Origin: Chrysomallon squamiferum
Taxonomy: Eukaryota; Mollusca; Gastropoda; Neomphalida; Peltospiridae
Direction: 5' to 3'
DNA: 64,000 nucleotides
Assembly: GCA_012295275.1 (NCBI GenBank)
Contig: CM022671.1
Coordinates: 14,152,956-14,216,955 of the forward strand
The notes under the pieces are model-generated. The model ran no database searches. It saw only the letters and a list, made by a program, of their open reading frames with translations, and was not told the origin of the DNA. Positions 12,880 through 23,460 of the stretch are shown in pieces; within the stretch, counting starts at the first letter, position 1; each line of letters starts with the position of its first letter. Both the position numbers and the translations under genes were made by a program.

Positions 12880-12931
<52 letters not shown>
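12840..12931. repeat. (TCA)n and (TTA)n compound microsatellite
   Basis: Trinucleotide tract that changes from ATC/TCA to TTA units and runs directly into the exon-like patch at 12932. Confidence 0.9.
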
Positions 12932-13060
12932 GAAAGGTTAAATGAACGGAAAGGGAAAGCAGCTAACAAAAAACCAGCTTCTAAGAATCCTGGCGTTGAT
13001 ACTGGAAATAAGAATGACCCAGTTCGTCTGGTTCTAAAACTATTCAAAGGAGACGAATGA
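12932..13060 (+). other. Possible terminal exon or coding fragment, unrecognised
   Basis: Forty-two codons followed by TGA, with a coding-like composition in a simple-repeat region. The translation is Lys-rich (ERKGKAANKKPASKNPG) and ends VRLVLKLFKGDE. The only acceptor-like AG nearby is at 12935-12936. No partner exon was found. It could be a retrocopy fragment or a chance frame. Confidence 0.3.
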
Positions 13061-13145
13061 CGCCTCGATAATCCAGCATTTGAACACGATATATAAATCA
13101 AGTAAAAAAAACGATCAAACATATCAGTTTGTCATATATATTAAA

Positions 13146-13245
13146 TAATAATAATAATAATAATAATAACAACAACAACAATGACAATAACAACAACAAC
13201 AACAACAACAGTAATAATAATGATAAATAAATAAATAAATAATAA
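13146..13245. repeat. AAT/AAC/AAAT simple repeats
   Basis: Successive AAT, AAC and AAAT tracts with interruptions. Confidence 0.9.
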
Positions 13246-14930
13246 AACAAACTGACCGGAAATTATTATTGTGATGTGAATATTCAGATCTTTTACACGA
13301 CACTGAGTAACCTAGTGTTCTCTATAAATCAGTGTTGCAATGTTCTTTTCCTTCACTCCTGATCGTTGTTATTTTTCAAAAATATGTTCGAAAAGACCAA
13401 AAAAAAAACAACAAAAAAATTCGAGAAAAAAAAAAAAAAAAAAAAAAAAAATTAAAAAATTAAAAATTAAAAAAAAAAAAAATTAGAAATAACTAAATCT
13501 TCAATCATTTAACTGGGTTATAATTTTGTTATTTTAGTTTTTATCTTTTATGTATGCTTCCACTGTTATAATTAAAAGGGCTAAGTGCTGAATTCCTTAA
13601 TTGGGCCGACACAGCTAAATATATATTTCTAAATATCCTACGCATGCCCGATATAACTGCACAATTACTGCTCGTTGTACTGACATACAAACTTTACGAA
13701 TATAAATTCTAGATGAAATAATTTTCCGGATGAATTGTTAAATTACAAAGATTCTTTCGATATACTGACAAAATAAGTAGCACGGTATTTTAATGTCGGA
13801 ACTGGAAAGTTTCGAGCTTCAATTTAAGATTTAAAAATAGCATTACAGCGACATTATAGGAGTTGTTTATCACTGAATTTGCTGGGATATCTTGTCCTAC
13901 TGCAGTCAAGAAGCAAAGACACAGCTTAAAGTCCCTGATTCACATATACAAGACTATTTCAATGCAAGTTAAACCTATACAATAAATACTGGTGACATTA
14001 ATCAGAATTAATTTTTATCCTTTTAACAAGAACAAATACGCTCTTTTTACCCCTTTTTCAGGATATTAATACCTTTCTTTCTGTTAGGTTTTATAAAAAT
14101 ATATTGTGAAAGAACCAAATTATGAAAATACTTAACAGAATGGTCAAACGTGTCCAGATAAGGGGTTACACACAAAAAAACGACATTACTGACTTTCAAA
14201 ATTAAATATCTCTTTACTGCGGGGGGAGGTATTTCAATACCCAGAAAATATTTTTAATATGCCTATTCTTAGAAAAATAGCTTTTTAATATAATATCATA
14301 ACAATCATTTTCCGCATAAAAATAAGAAAAACAATAAACTATTTTACTACTACTAATAATAATAAACAAAATAACAAAAATAACAAACGAAAGAATATTA
14401 AGAGTCTCTCTTTGTTCCTTATCTAAACAGGAAAATATGGCTTTGTAAAATATCGGAGTGAATAAAACATTTTTTATGATTTTTCTATAAAAACAAATAG
14501 CAAAAATAACAAAATTAAAAACAACCAAAACACACTAAACATGAATACCAAATAAGTGTTTACAGTTTCGAATAAACGTTGAAAATTAATTAAACTCATT
14601 ATGAAAATCGATTCGTAAAAAAGTCTCAAACTCAAAAGCTATTCAAAACGAGAGAGAAATGGTTAAAACGGAAAGGGTCCGATGAAAATATTTTTGTGCC
14701 TGAAAACAGACAAGTAACGGCATATTGTTATAAAAGGCATAGGAAGAACGATCAGGAATTTCGTCTGTGTGTCTGTTATACATGTTTATGCAGTTGATTT
14801 TGCAAGAGTTAGGATCGAATGTCCGGAATGGGTCCGTTGAACTCTATATTTTTATATGTTTTTATATGTAGGTGCATTTATTTATTTATTTTATTTTATT
14901 TTATTTTTTATTTTTTATTTTTTATTTTTT
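13246..14930. other. AT-rich region, nothing supported
   Basis: Contains an A-rich tract at 13386-13485. The minus-strand open frame at 14214-14528 is a Phe/Ile/Tyr-rich product of AT bias and not a credible gene. Confidence 0.6.
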
Positions 14931-15063
14931 TGACAGGGCATCCGTGACTTTGTTAGAAGGCAATTTTACTTGACACAGTAGTCCGTTATATTTTTTATTT
15001 TTTTGACAGGGCATCCGTGACTTTGTTAGAAGGCAATTTTACTTGACACAGTAGTCCGTTATA
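14920..15063. repeat. 73-bp tandem duplication with acceptor-like boundary
   Basis: Two essentially identical copies, one starting TGACAGGGCATCC at 14931 and the next at 15004, each preceded by a T-rich run that resembles a polypyrimidine tract before CAG. The near identity implies a recent duplication or an assembly duplication. Forward frames after each AG contain stops, so no coding exon is proposed. Confidence 0.9.
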
Positions 15064-15154
15064 CTGTCGCGGTGAGCCCTTGTCTGCGAGGCCGATCTGG
15101 AAGCAACTGGTCCAACTGGCTTATTGCCTGCTCGGGTGATGTCAACTTGGACAA
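15059..15154 (-). other. Possible coding exon in a GC-rich island, unrecognised
   Basis: Minus-strand frame of 31 codons plus stop, with a much higher GC content than its surroundings. It reads SPEQAISQLDQLLPDRPRR followed by QGLTATV and a TAA. The 3' end falls inside the second copy of the 73-bp duplication. GTATAA at the same point could instead be a splice donor. No neighbouring exons were found. Confidence 0.3.
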
Positions 15155-15510
15155 CTATTCTTACTGAAATTGTTAATTTCTTTCTTTAAAACATCTAAGC
15201 TAGATCCATTAAAAAAATCGGTGCCTATTAGTTGCACACTATTATCGCCTAAGTAAGTTTTATTTATTTTCACTACAAAATGCAAATTACAGTTCTCTGC
15301 AACTAGAAAATAAAATTATTTTTTTATTTTTGCTGTTGTACGGAAGTTAGTCAACACTTAAGAAGAAAGATCTTAAAATAAAATTTACTTAAAACGAAAT
15401 TATTACAGAGCAAACACATATAACATTTGGAAAGTTGTCTGCGTAAGATAGGATGTGAGAAAGATCCATGGGAATGACTCAACTCAGAGAGAGAATAAAA
15501 GATAAACAGA

Positions 15511-15514
<4 letters not shown>

Positions 15515-15569
<55 letters not shown>
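15515..15569. repeat. (GA)n microsatellite
   Basis: Perfect GA tract of about 55 bases. Confidence 0.97.
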
Positions 15570-15573
<4 letters not shown>

Positions 15574-15950
15574 TAATGGAGATGGTTGCCTGCTTTGTTC
15601 TCTCTCCTACTTTATTAATGTGATTTCTGACATAATTTTATAATACCATTCTGTTCAATATCGCTGTCTTCGAAGACTTTAAAATTTGAAAGTATGACAG
15701 GAATGTTTCGATTTATTAAAGCAAATTGTTCTGAGCGACGGATCTGCGTACATCCGATTTCCGATTACTGCTAATTTATCACGACGTGAAAACGTCAGAT
15801 TCATCACAAGTAGACACTGCACAATTTCCTGTTACTAATATGACCTCTACATTCCAGACAGCATTCTTTAAAATTAAAATAATATTTTTTAAAATTGAAA
15901 TCTGTAATTTCTAAAAACCTAGCAATACCTTCTAACTGCTTAACGCTAAA

Positions 15951-16160
15951 GTGAAGCCAGAGAACATTTCCAGCGAATTTTTAGAACCGTTATGTCAAAG
16001 AGTTATCGGTTGGTTAACAGAACAATTAGAGACAGTAGCGTGTAGAGGGGGTGGCCGAAGTCGCGGCAATCCCGTACATTCAAATGGGGGTACCCATCCA
16101 ATCAGAGAAAATAACTTAATAAATTTGGTTGAAATGTATTTAAATCGAATAAAGTGTTAA
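15951..16160 (+). other. Open frame with some coding character, unrecognised
   Basis: An open frame without a good ATG, containing SSEFLEPLCQRVIGWLTEQL followed by ETVACRGGGR and several CpGs. The first part recalls short N-terminal helices of FAM98-type proteins, but the resemblance is too weak for a name. It ends 540 bases before the SUDS3 start codon and may be a non-coding CpG-bearing promoter region. Confidence 0.2.
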
Positions 16161-16702
16161 TTTTACGTTTCATCTGTGCTTACATATACAAAATATCTTC
16201 CTTTCTCATAATACTTCTCAGTGCTAGGCCTCATACTTGAGTCTGCACGCCACTGATCAAGTATTTGCTGTTGTTTTTGTTTTTTTCCTTTTCAGTTCCA
16301 GCATTAATATGTAATAACCAGAAGTCATATCTACGCCGAATAAAAAATAAATAAACACTAAGAAAGAATAAAATAAAAAGTGAAAAGCGTGCAAACTCTG
16401 TAGTGCAAAGGCATTGATTTTTTTTTTCTCACATGCATTGTGATGTAAAAAAATATTATATATCTGACATTTTATTTTTGATACAGTTTTGAAACACATA
16501 TACTTTATTTTATAATGAAAGCGAATATGTTTATATCTTAGAAACTATTATTGACACTGGGAACTATTTGTTTGAAAGAACTGACGTGCGATAAATTGTT
16601 CGCTGGAGTTATCGTTCGCGTATTAAAGAGCGACTGGAATTGTTCTCTGCTTCGTTTCATTCAATGTGCTATTGTAGTAACATGCAAACTGTTTGACGCG
16701 AA

Positions 16703-18489
16703 ATGGCAAATTCTGTTTCTCCTCCCAGGTCCTTTGTGGAAGATGAGACATTTAACGACGAAATAGAGAGTTCGGATTTAGAGGAGGAGCAGGATGGATT
16801 TGTGAATGCATCGGATGAAGGTTTATTACTCATTTAATATTTTGTATTTATTTGTGAGGGGATTTCTCATTTAAGGGAGATAATTAGTATCTGCAACATT
16901 TTACATATTTCAGTTATAAAAAAAGACGATTTTGACTTTGTATCTTATTAATATTGGTGTACACATACAAATATGAGTTATTTATTTGATAATAATATAA
17001 ATCCTGTATACAGTTTTGGTAATTTTACATTTAAATCTAAATTTAGATCCATTTGCTATGTCTAGCTGTTGACTCCCGCTCTTATCTGACATTTCTTAAC
17101 TGTATGTGTCTAATGACAGGATAATGAAATATATGTTTAGCGCATCGTTAAATAAAACATATCATCTTTGGAAAAAGGCCACAATCATGTGACTTTTGAT
17201 TTATCTTAAGCAAGTTACGCTAAACTTTTATTATGTTATCCTTTTTTGCTATAGCACTTTTAGCAGTATTATGTATATGATTATCATTATGATTATATCA
17301 CCAAAACCAATGAAAAATGATTATTACGTTGTATGACAGATACTCTACTTCTTAATTCATAATGTAAGTAGAGAAACATTTAATCAACATGGAGAAATTC
17401 TTAAGTAAAAAATATTTTAAATAAATATATTTTTTAATTAGTTTTATAGATTTATAAGATATTTTCATTAAGATACATTTTAATTTTTTTTTACTGAAAT
17501 AGATATTATTATTTTATTTAACTCATTCTTTGTTAAAATATATATATTAGACACTGAAGATGCTAGTGAAACAGAGGAGAAAAGAGAACCTGTTTCTTCT
17601 AATCAACCAAGAACCGAAATAAAAGAGCAGTGAGTCAATGTACTTTCTTTTTGCATCTTATCTTTTAAAGCTCATATAACTCTTTGCACACACACACACA
17701 CACACACAGGCACACACAAACACAGTCACACACAAACACAGTCAGTCTCTGCATACAGATTTCTATAAAGAGAATCTTTGCTGATGTACGTTTTAGTGTA
17801 TCTACGATTTACCTCAGATGTCTCTTTTCCATTGAATTTCTAGATTATTATTATTATTGTGAACAGAATGTATCAAGATAAACTGGCCCATCTGAAGAAA
17901 CAATTACAAATGCTGCAAAATGGAGTACTGCCAGAATACATCAAAAGGAATAAGAAAATTGACCAGCAGTATCGAGAACGTCTGCGGATGAATGAAATTT
18001 GGCGTGATTTAGAGGTACTTGTTTTCATATTATTGTTAAATACCTCAGTTAATCATAGCTACCATCTATCAACTATGATATCGCTTTAAAAGTCATTTTA
18101 AAAGATATAACACTGCAGTAATAAAATTATTCTTATATTAAGTCATTACTTGATAAACTTTTATAATTGCAGTTGGAAATGGTTGAAAGAGATTACATCA
18201 AAGAAAAGAAAAGTGCTGCTAAGGATTTTGAGGTATGGTTTTATTTAACAGTTGACAAAAATTAAACTGTTTTTGAAAAAAAATATTTATTAAAAATATT
18301 TGAAATTTGAAAAAAAACAAAAACTTTTGTTTTATTATTGCAAACTCTAAATCTGTTTCAATTTCAGGAGAAAAAAATTGACTTGAAAGACAGTTTGATT
18401 GCTGAACTGGAAGAAAAGAAACGCATAATTGAAAATGAAAGAATGTCAATGGATTTAAATGGAGGTTTAAAAATTAATTTTGACTTTAT

Positions 18490-18526
<37 letters not shown>

Positions 18527-19991
18527 GAGCCACTAACACCCACCACCATTTCCAAAATGTATTAATATAATTATTGAAAAAAGAAAAATACGTATTATTA
18601 ATACATTTGTATGATGTATAAATTTATTTTTGCTAACATTTAGGTGTGCTTGATTTCATGGAGGTGAAACCAATCAATACTCGAAAACTTCGTCGACGTC
18701 CCAATGAGCCTTTGCCACTTCCAGAGAAACGGCGTAAACCCTCTCCAGATATCCTCTATATCCCACATTACAAACACTGGGATATTTCTTTTCATTACAT
18801 TAACTATCATCTAGTTGCTTTCTGCTTAACAAATCACCTAGCAGTATATGAATCAACTACTGAAAAAGCAGTCATTTGTTGCAATCATTTTTAATTAATA
18901 TTAATAATATTTTTTTGTTAACATGGGTAATTTTAAATGTTGTATTTTTTCTGTCAGTATTACACTTTTCATCTACTTTTAAATTGTTTAATTTATATCT
19001 CTTTTTTTTTCATGCTTATATATGCATAATATAGTTTTTCATCTTTCATCATCATTCTTTATATATAAAACATGATTAAAATAAAATTATTTAATTACCT
19101 TATCATGATTGAATTAAAGGTGGTTATTAAATTTAAAAAAAAAAAGAAAAACCCATTTTTGATATATTTGTTTTATTTATAAACCACTGAGGGTTTTTTT
19201 TAATTCTAATTAACAAGGAAAACTACTGACAATATCTCAATATTTTATTGTTTAAATCCTTAACTGTAAGAACCTCAGATAAATTTTGTTCTGATGAAAA
19301 TGAGATTAATGAAGATCTGCGAATCATTAACAAAGTAAGTGGCAGACCATTTCAGAAGAAGGTGACTCCACCCCCAGCCACCATTGATTGTGTTTCAGAT
19401 GTCAAGATAGAGGATGGAAAACTGTTTTATGACAAGCGATGGTAAGCATTTTGCAGAAGATAAATGTTTTAGATTTAAAAAAGTAAAATGATGTATATGT
19501 ATTAGCTTTCTAAAATTACAGCGATAACCAAATGTATTTAAACAGCAATTTCCTAGTGTTGTAGTAATTTAGTATGGTTTCATGGTTTCTAATAATAAAA
19601 ATATTCTTTGGTAGTAATAGCAATCTAAAGTTATTTTGCATTATTTTAAATAATTAAAGCAGATACTATATTAAAAAGTTGTGATTTTTTTCTTTTAAAC
19701 TATTAGTATAAATATGGAACAATGAAGCAGTATTAATTCCAGATATTTGTAAAAGAAAAATGAGAAATTGTTGAATTTAGGTTTCACAGAAATCAGCCCA
19801 TCCATGTTGAGTCAAAAGAAGGAGGAAAGATCAGTGGAGTTATTACTGGAGTTGGGTCTCAAGAGGTAGGTCACATTCACACATACTTTGTTAAAACATT
19901 CAGTACATGATTCTGTGTGCATAATATAGCTTTTCATCATGTCTCTATATGGTTATAAACATATTGAAAAAAAAAGATACTGTTGGTTTTA

Positions 19992-20047
<56 letters not shown>

Positions 20048-21207
20048 TATATATATATTTTATACATAAAGTGGAAACTGGCAAAACCGGATCATCACAG
20101 TACTTTAAAAATTGTTCGGTTTGAACAGAATCTGGTCTTTAGAAGATTCTCTTTTGTCATAAATTTGGAAACTCAGATTATATTAGTTATTTCCCATGTG
20201 AGTTGATTCACCTTGCATTTCATTTTCCAACAAACGCATTCTTTTCATATTAAGAATACTATTTATTCTGTTTCTTTAAAATATCTGATACTGTCAAAGT
20301 GCCGACTCCAGTTCCAGTTTAATTTGGGTACAGATTTGGAATCTGGTAATAAATTAATTTTGGATTTCGATGAAACTTCAATTCACCGACATTTTGCTTT
20401 CACTTGACTAGACATTTTACAGGTATTGATGTTTGTTTTACATCTGCACTTGTTTATAGGTATCTATAAAATAAATGATTAAAATATGTGCATTGTTAAT
20501 CTTTACAGTTGATTTATTTGTAAACTGTGAATAAAATGGACAATGGGTAAAGGGCTATGTCACTTTTAATATGTTTGTTGGCACATCCATAAAGTCATGC
20601 TGTTTCTGGTCAGGTAGCCAGCTGAGCTTACCTGGATTACAATTATTAAGCAATAAAAAAAGCCTTTGGGGATGAAAACCAGTCCGGTATCCGTAATATA
20701 TAGGATTCCATTTATTAAGAGTTTTAATATACACAATGTATACACATAAATTTGGGACTAAAAAAAAACATGGCCGTTGTAGACAGTAATCTGGGATAAT
20801 CAGGAACAGGTTTTGCCACTTTCCACTCTGTGTGTGTATATATATATTGAAATAAAGATTTTCTTTGTTAGCATTCATTTTATGATAAAGATTATTGCTG
20901 ATAAAGATTATTGCTAAATATTTGTCTATTCTATTTATTAAAAAAAAACATAGTTTATTTTCAGTAAAAACATTTATTTTATGATTTAAGTGATCTACAA
21001 ATAAGAAGCATTCCATGGCAAATAAAACTATTTTAAATTTTTTCCTTCTTACAGTTCTATGAGTTTCCAGTTATTATTATGTCAATATTTAAGTTTTGTG
21101 TTTTCTTCCAGATTTGGGTTAGGAAAACTATGGACAACACCAAGTTGAGAATATATCTGTCACAACTTCAGAAGGGAAAATATATTTTGCGAAGGAGATC
21201 AACATAA
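16703..21207 (+). CDS. SUDS3: SUDS3, Sin3/HDAC corepressor subunit (Sds3 family)
   Basis: Sds3-family proteins form part of the nuclear Sin3-histone deacetylase complex, dimerising through a coiled coil and binding Sin3. Exons: 16703-16820, 17551-17629, 17867-18014, 18173-18232, 18368-18464, 18644-18748, 19279-19441, 19781-19865, 21112-21207; 951 bases, 316 residues (human 328). All phases fit. The ATG has an in-frame TGA nine bases upstream (16694-16696). Landmarks: an acidic N-terminus with DTEDASET identical to human; [16 protein letters not shown] starting the coiled coil (about 65-165); [31 protein letters not shown]; and a C-terminal [16 protein letters not shown] followed by LRRRST. 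Intron 6 (18749-19278) does not fit GT-AG: it begins ATATCCTC and has TCCTTAAC before its end, as in U12-type introns (see findings). Exon 5 ends at a weak GTTTAA donor followed by a (CA)n tract. Intron 8 carries a (TA)n tract and a candidate transposon. Confidence 0.96.
17686..17738. repeat. (AC)n microsatellite in SUDS3 intron 2
   Basis: AC repeat with interruptions about 55 bases after the exon 2 donor. Confidence 0.9.
18491..18523. repeat. (CA)n microsatellite in SUDS3 intron 5
   Basis: Perfect CA tract starting 27 bases after the end of exon 5. Confidence 0.95.
18749..19278 (+). other. Probable U12-type intron with AT start (SUDS3 intron 6)
   Basis: No GT donor preserves the homologous reading at the end of exon 6, but ATATCCTC at 18749-18756 matches the U12 AT-type 5' splice consensus ATATCCTT at seven of eight positions. 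TCCTTAAC at 19257-19264 matches the U12 branch-point consensus. The branch A (19263) lies 10 bases from an AC (19272-19273) and 15 bases from an AG (19277-19278). Splicing to the AG keeps the frame and joins exon 6 (RRKPSP) to [13 protein letters not shown] through a split Asp codon. Confidence 0.75.
19994..20058. repeat. (TA)n microsatellite in SUDS3 intron 8
   Basis: TA tract of about 65 bases directly left of the candidate transposon. Confidence 0.95.
20070..20827. mobile_element. Candidate non-autonomous DNA transposon (MITE-like) in SUDS3 intron 8
   Basis: The left end reads GTGGAAACTGGCAAAACC and the right end, on the opposite strand, GTGGAAAGTGGCAAAACC: one difference in 18. The interval is about 758 bases and has no transposase. 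It is flanked by (TA)n on the left and (TG)n/(TA)n on the right; no convincing target-site duplication was found, so the superfamily is not assigned. Confidence 0.6.
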
Positions 21208-21979
21208 GGCTTTTGATGACAGAACTTTTAGCTAGTGAAAATTAAAAACAAATTCTGCAAAAGAATTTATACATTCATTATGGATGTGTACAGAGACATT
21301 TTATTTGACTGGAAATGATTTCTTAAGTCATAATGAAATTTACTGGCTGAATATTCTCTGTCACTGAAATGTATGTACATATATTTTTTTAAGACATTAT
21401 ATTTTATAATTTTTTTTTTTTATTCCTTGTTTAATATAGTTATATGTTTTTGTATGCTGTTAAAATGTAATGTAATTAAATTATTGTTTTGTTGAGTTTC
21501 TTTTCTTCTTTTTTATCCTAGAGAACAAAGTACATGAACAAGGATATGGATTTAATTAAATCACAACCAAATTGTTTGATGTGTTATTCCCTTTAGAAAA
21601 AATTTAGATATAATTAGAAATTTACCTCAGAATGGATTAACTATTAAGTTCACATTACCTTTTTTTGTGAACTGCTTGATCATCACTATCCATTTTATCT
21701 GTGAATATTCATTTCTTTCTTCAAGTAACATTAGAACATTATTATTCAGCAAAGTTAACAGTTTGATTGAATTAGTATGTTACTTATTAATTTTTAATAT
21801 TTTATTTTTTGTATCAAAGATAAAACTACATTCAGTTCATTAATTACATACTTCAATTAACAATGTGGTTTATGTTTTTCTGGGCACCATGTTTTAGGAA
21901 AGTACATATCATTCTGGAAGATCTGCTGAACTGTTCTTGGCTTCAGTTGTATATGTTAATAATCTGTTTGTAAAATTTT
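21208..21979 (+). other. SUDS3 3' UTR or flank
   Basis: AT-rich sequence after the SUDS3 stop with no coding signal. No strong AATAAA is close to the stop; AATAAATAAATAAA near 22810 lies beyond the minisatellite, so the transcript might include that repeat. Confidence 0.4.
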
Positions 21980-22672
21980 AGTTCAGTGGTTTGATTCTGC
22001 TGTAGGATGTAAGATCATTTCATATAATGTTAACATTTTGTCAGTTTTCAGTTCAGTGGTTAGATTACTGCTGTAGGATCAGATTTTCAGTTCAGTGGTT
22101 AGATTACTGCTGTAGGATGTAAGATCATTTCATATATGGTAACATTTTGTCAGTTTTTAGTTCAGTGGTTAGATTACTGCCATAGGATACAAGATCATTT
22201 CATATATGGTAACATTTTGTCAGTTTTTAGTTCAGTGGTTAGATTACTGCTGTAGGATGTAAGATCATTGTCATATCTGGTAACATTTTGTCAGTTTTTA
22301 ATTCAGTGGTTTGATTACTGCCACAAGATACAAGATCATTGTCATATATGGTAACATTTTGTCAGTTTTTAGTTCAGTGGTTAGATTACTGCTGTAGGAT
22401 GTAAGATCATTTCGTATATGGTAACATTTTGTCAGTTTTTAGTTCAGTGGTTAGATTACTGCTGTAGGATGTAAGATCATTTCATATATGGTAACATTTT
22501 GTCAGTTTTTAGTTCAGTGGTTAGATTACTGCTGTAGGATGTAAGATCATTGTCATATCTGGTAACATTTTGTCAGTTTTTAATTCAGTGGTTTGATTAC
22601 TGCCATGAGATGTAAGATCATTTCATATATGGTAACATTTTGTCAGTTTTTAATTTAGTAGTTAATATTACT
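21980..22672. repeat. 70-bp minisatellite, about 10 units
   Basis: Head-to-tail units of about 70-71 bases starting AGTTCAGTGGTTAGATTACT, at roughly 21980, 22050, 22089 (after a short 38-base unit), 22159, 22229, 22300, 22371, 22441, 22511, 22582 and a degenerate last one at 22652. The variants CTGTAGGATG and CCATAGGATA or CCACAAGATA alternate along the array, suggesting that multi-unit blocks were copied. Confidence 0.95.
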
Positions 22673-23118
22673 GTTTCACAGTTCAGTATTATACAATTTG
22701 TACTGCACATCAAATGTTTATATATTTGATAATTCTCTCTATGGAGATGGTTCATTGTTCTCACTGATTACAGGTTCACATAATCAATGAAAGTATAAAT
22801 TATTATTTTAATAAATAAATAAAATGAAAGAAATATTTAAAATAAAAAATGTTCACTTAATGATTTTTGAGTTTAATGGTGCAAGGGCAGATTACTGGTG
22901 ATTTCCCAATAGCAAGTACCTCCTCTCCAAATATATATATATATATATTTTTTTAAAATTTGTGCATGGATTTTTTGTTTGATTTTTTAAATTGAAAATT
23001 CTGAAATGATACCAATAATTGGATAAAATAACTGATATCTGCACAATATCAGCAGATGTTGTTAAACTAATAAATGGTATCCATTTTAAGAGAAAAAACA
23101 ACAACACTCCCCATTTTT

Positions 23119-23120
<2 letters not shown>

Positions 23121-23161
<41 letters not shown>
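23121..23161. repeat. (AC)20 microsatellite
   Basis: Perfect AC tract of about 41 bases. Confidence 0.97.
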
Positions 23162-23162
<1 letters not shown>

Positions 23163-23289
23163 GATTTGCTATTATGGACACCTAATGGAGTCTTGGTGTG
23201 CAGATATTAAAGGGTTAATAATTGCAGACTTATATTCATCCGCACTGGAGCAAGGCGCCCTATCTTTTTAAAACAAATAAAAAACGATT

Positions 23290-23460
23290 AAGGTTTTATG
23301 CCCTAATTACGTTAACAATAACATTACGCTAATTAAAGCGAACGTAACGTTCGTGTTACAGTGCGTATCGTAATCGGTGCTATCCAGTTCTGACCTACTT
23401 CTCTGCGCACTCACACAAAGGTGTGACCAGAGGGTCAAACATAAACAAAGGTTAGTTCAC
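23290..23460 (+). promoter_or_regulatory. CpG-bearing patch, possible SPPL3 promoter and first non-coding exon
   Basis: Contains many CpGs (ACGTTAAC, GAACGTAACGTTCG, GTGCGTATCGTAATCGG) in otherwise CpG-poor DNA and ends with ACAAAGGTTAGT, a plausible splice donor. SPPL3 needs an upstream non-coding exon because an acceptor precedes its start codon at 34566-34567. The link is a guess based on position. Confidence 0.2.

Noticed and set aside
14214-14528. Minus-strand open frame of 104 codons
   Set aside because: Phe/Ile/Tyr-rich product of AT bias with no homology I recognise and no splice context.
18749-18894. SUDS3 exon 6 continuing past 18748 to a GT donor such as 18842
   Set aside because: The added residues are unlike any Sds3 protein, and the frame and homology are restored only by leaving at 18748 with an AT-type intron.
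19274-19340. AC acceptor at 19272-19273 as the working SUDS3 splice site
   Set aside because: It yields seven homologous residues but then runs out of frame to a stop; the AG at 19277-19278 keeps the full conserved C-terminus. It is kept as the likely ancestral site in the findings.
20555-21016. Minus-strand open frame of 153 codons
   Set aside because: It overlaps the inverted-repeat element and SUDS3 intron 8, is rich in Phe/Asn/Tyr/Ile as expected from AT bias, and lacks recognisable domains.
21980-22672. Spaced-repeat (CRISPR-like) array
   Set aside because: The whole 70-base unit is conserved, with no variable spacers; it is a minisatellite.
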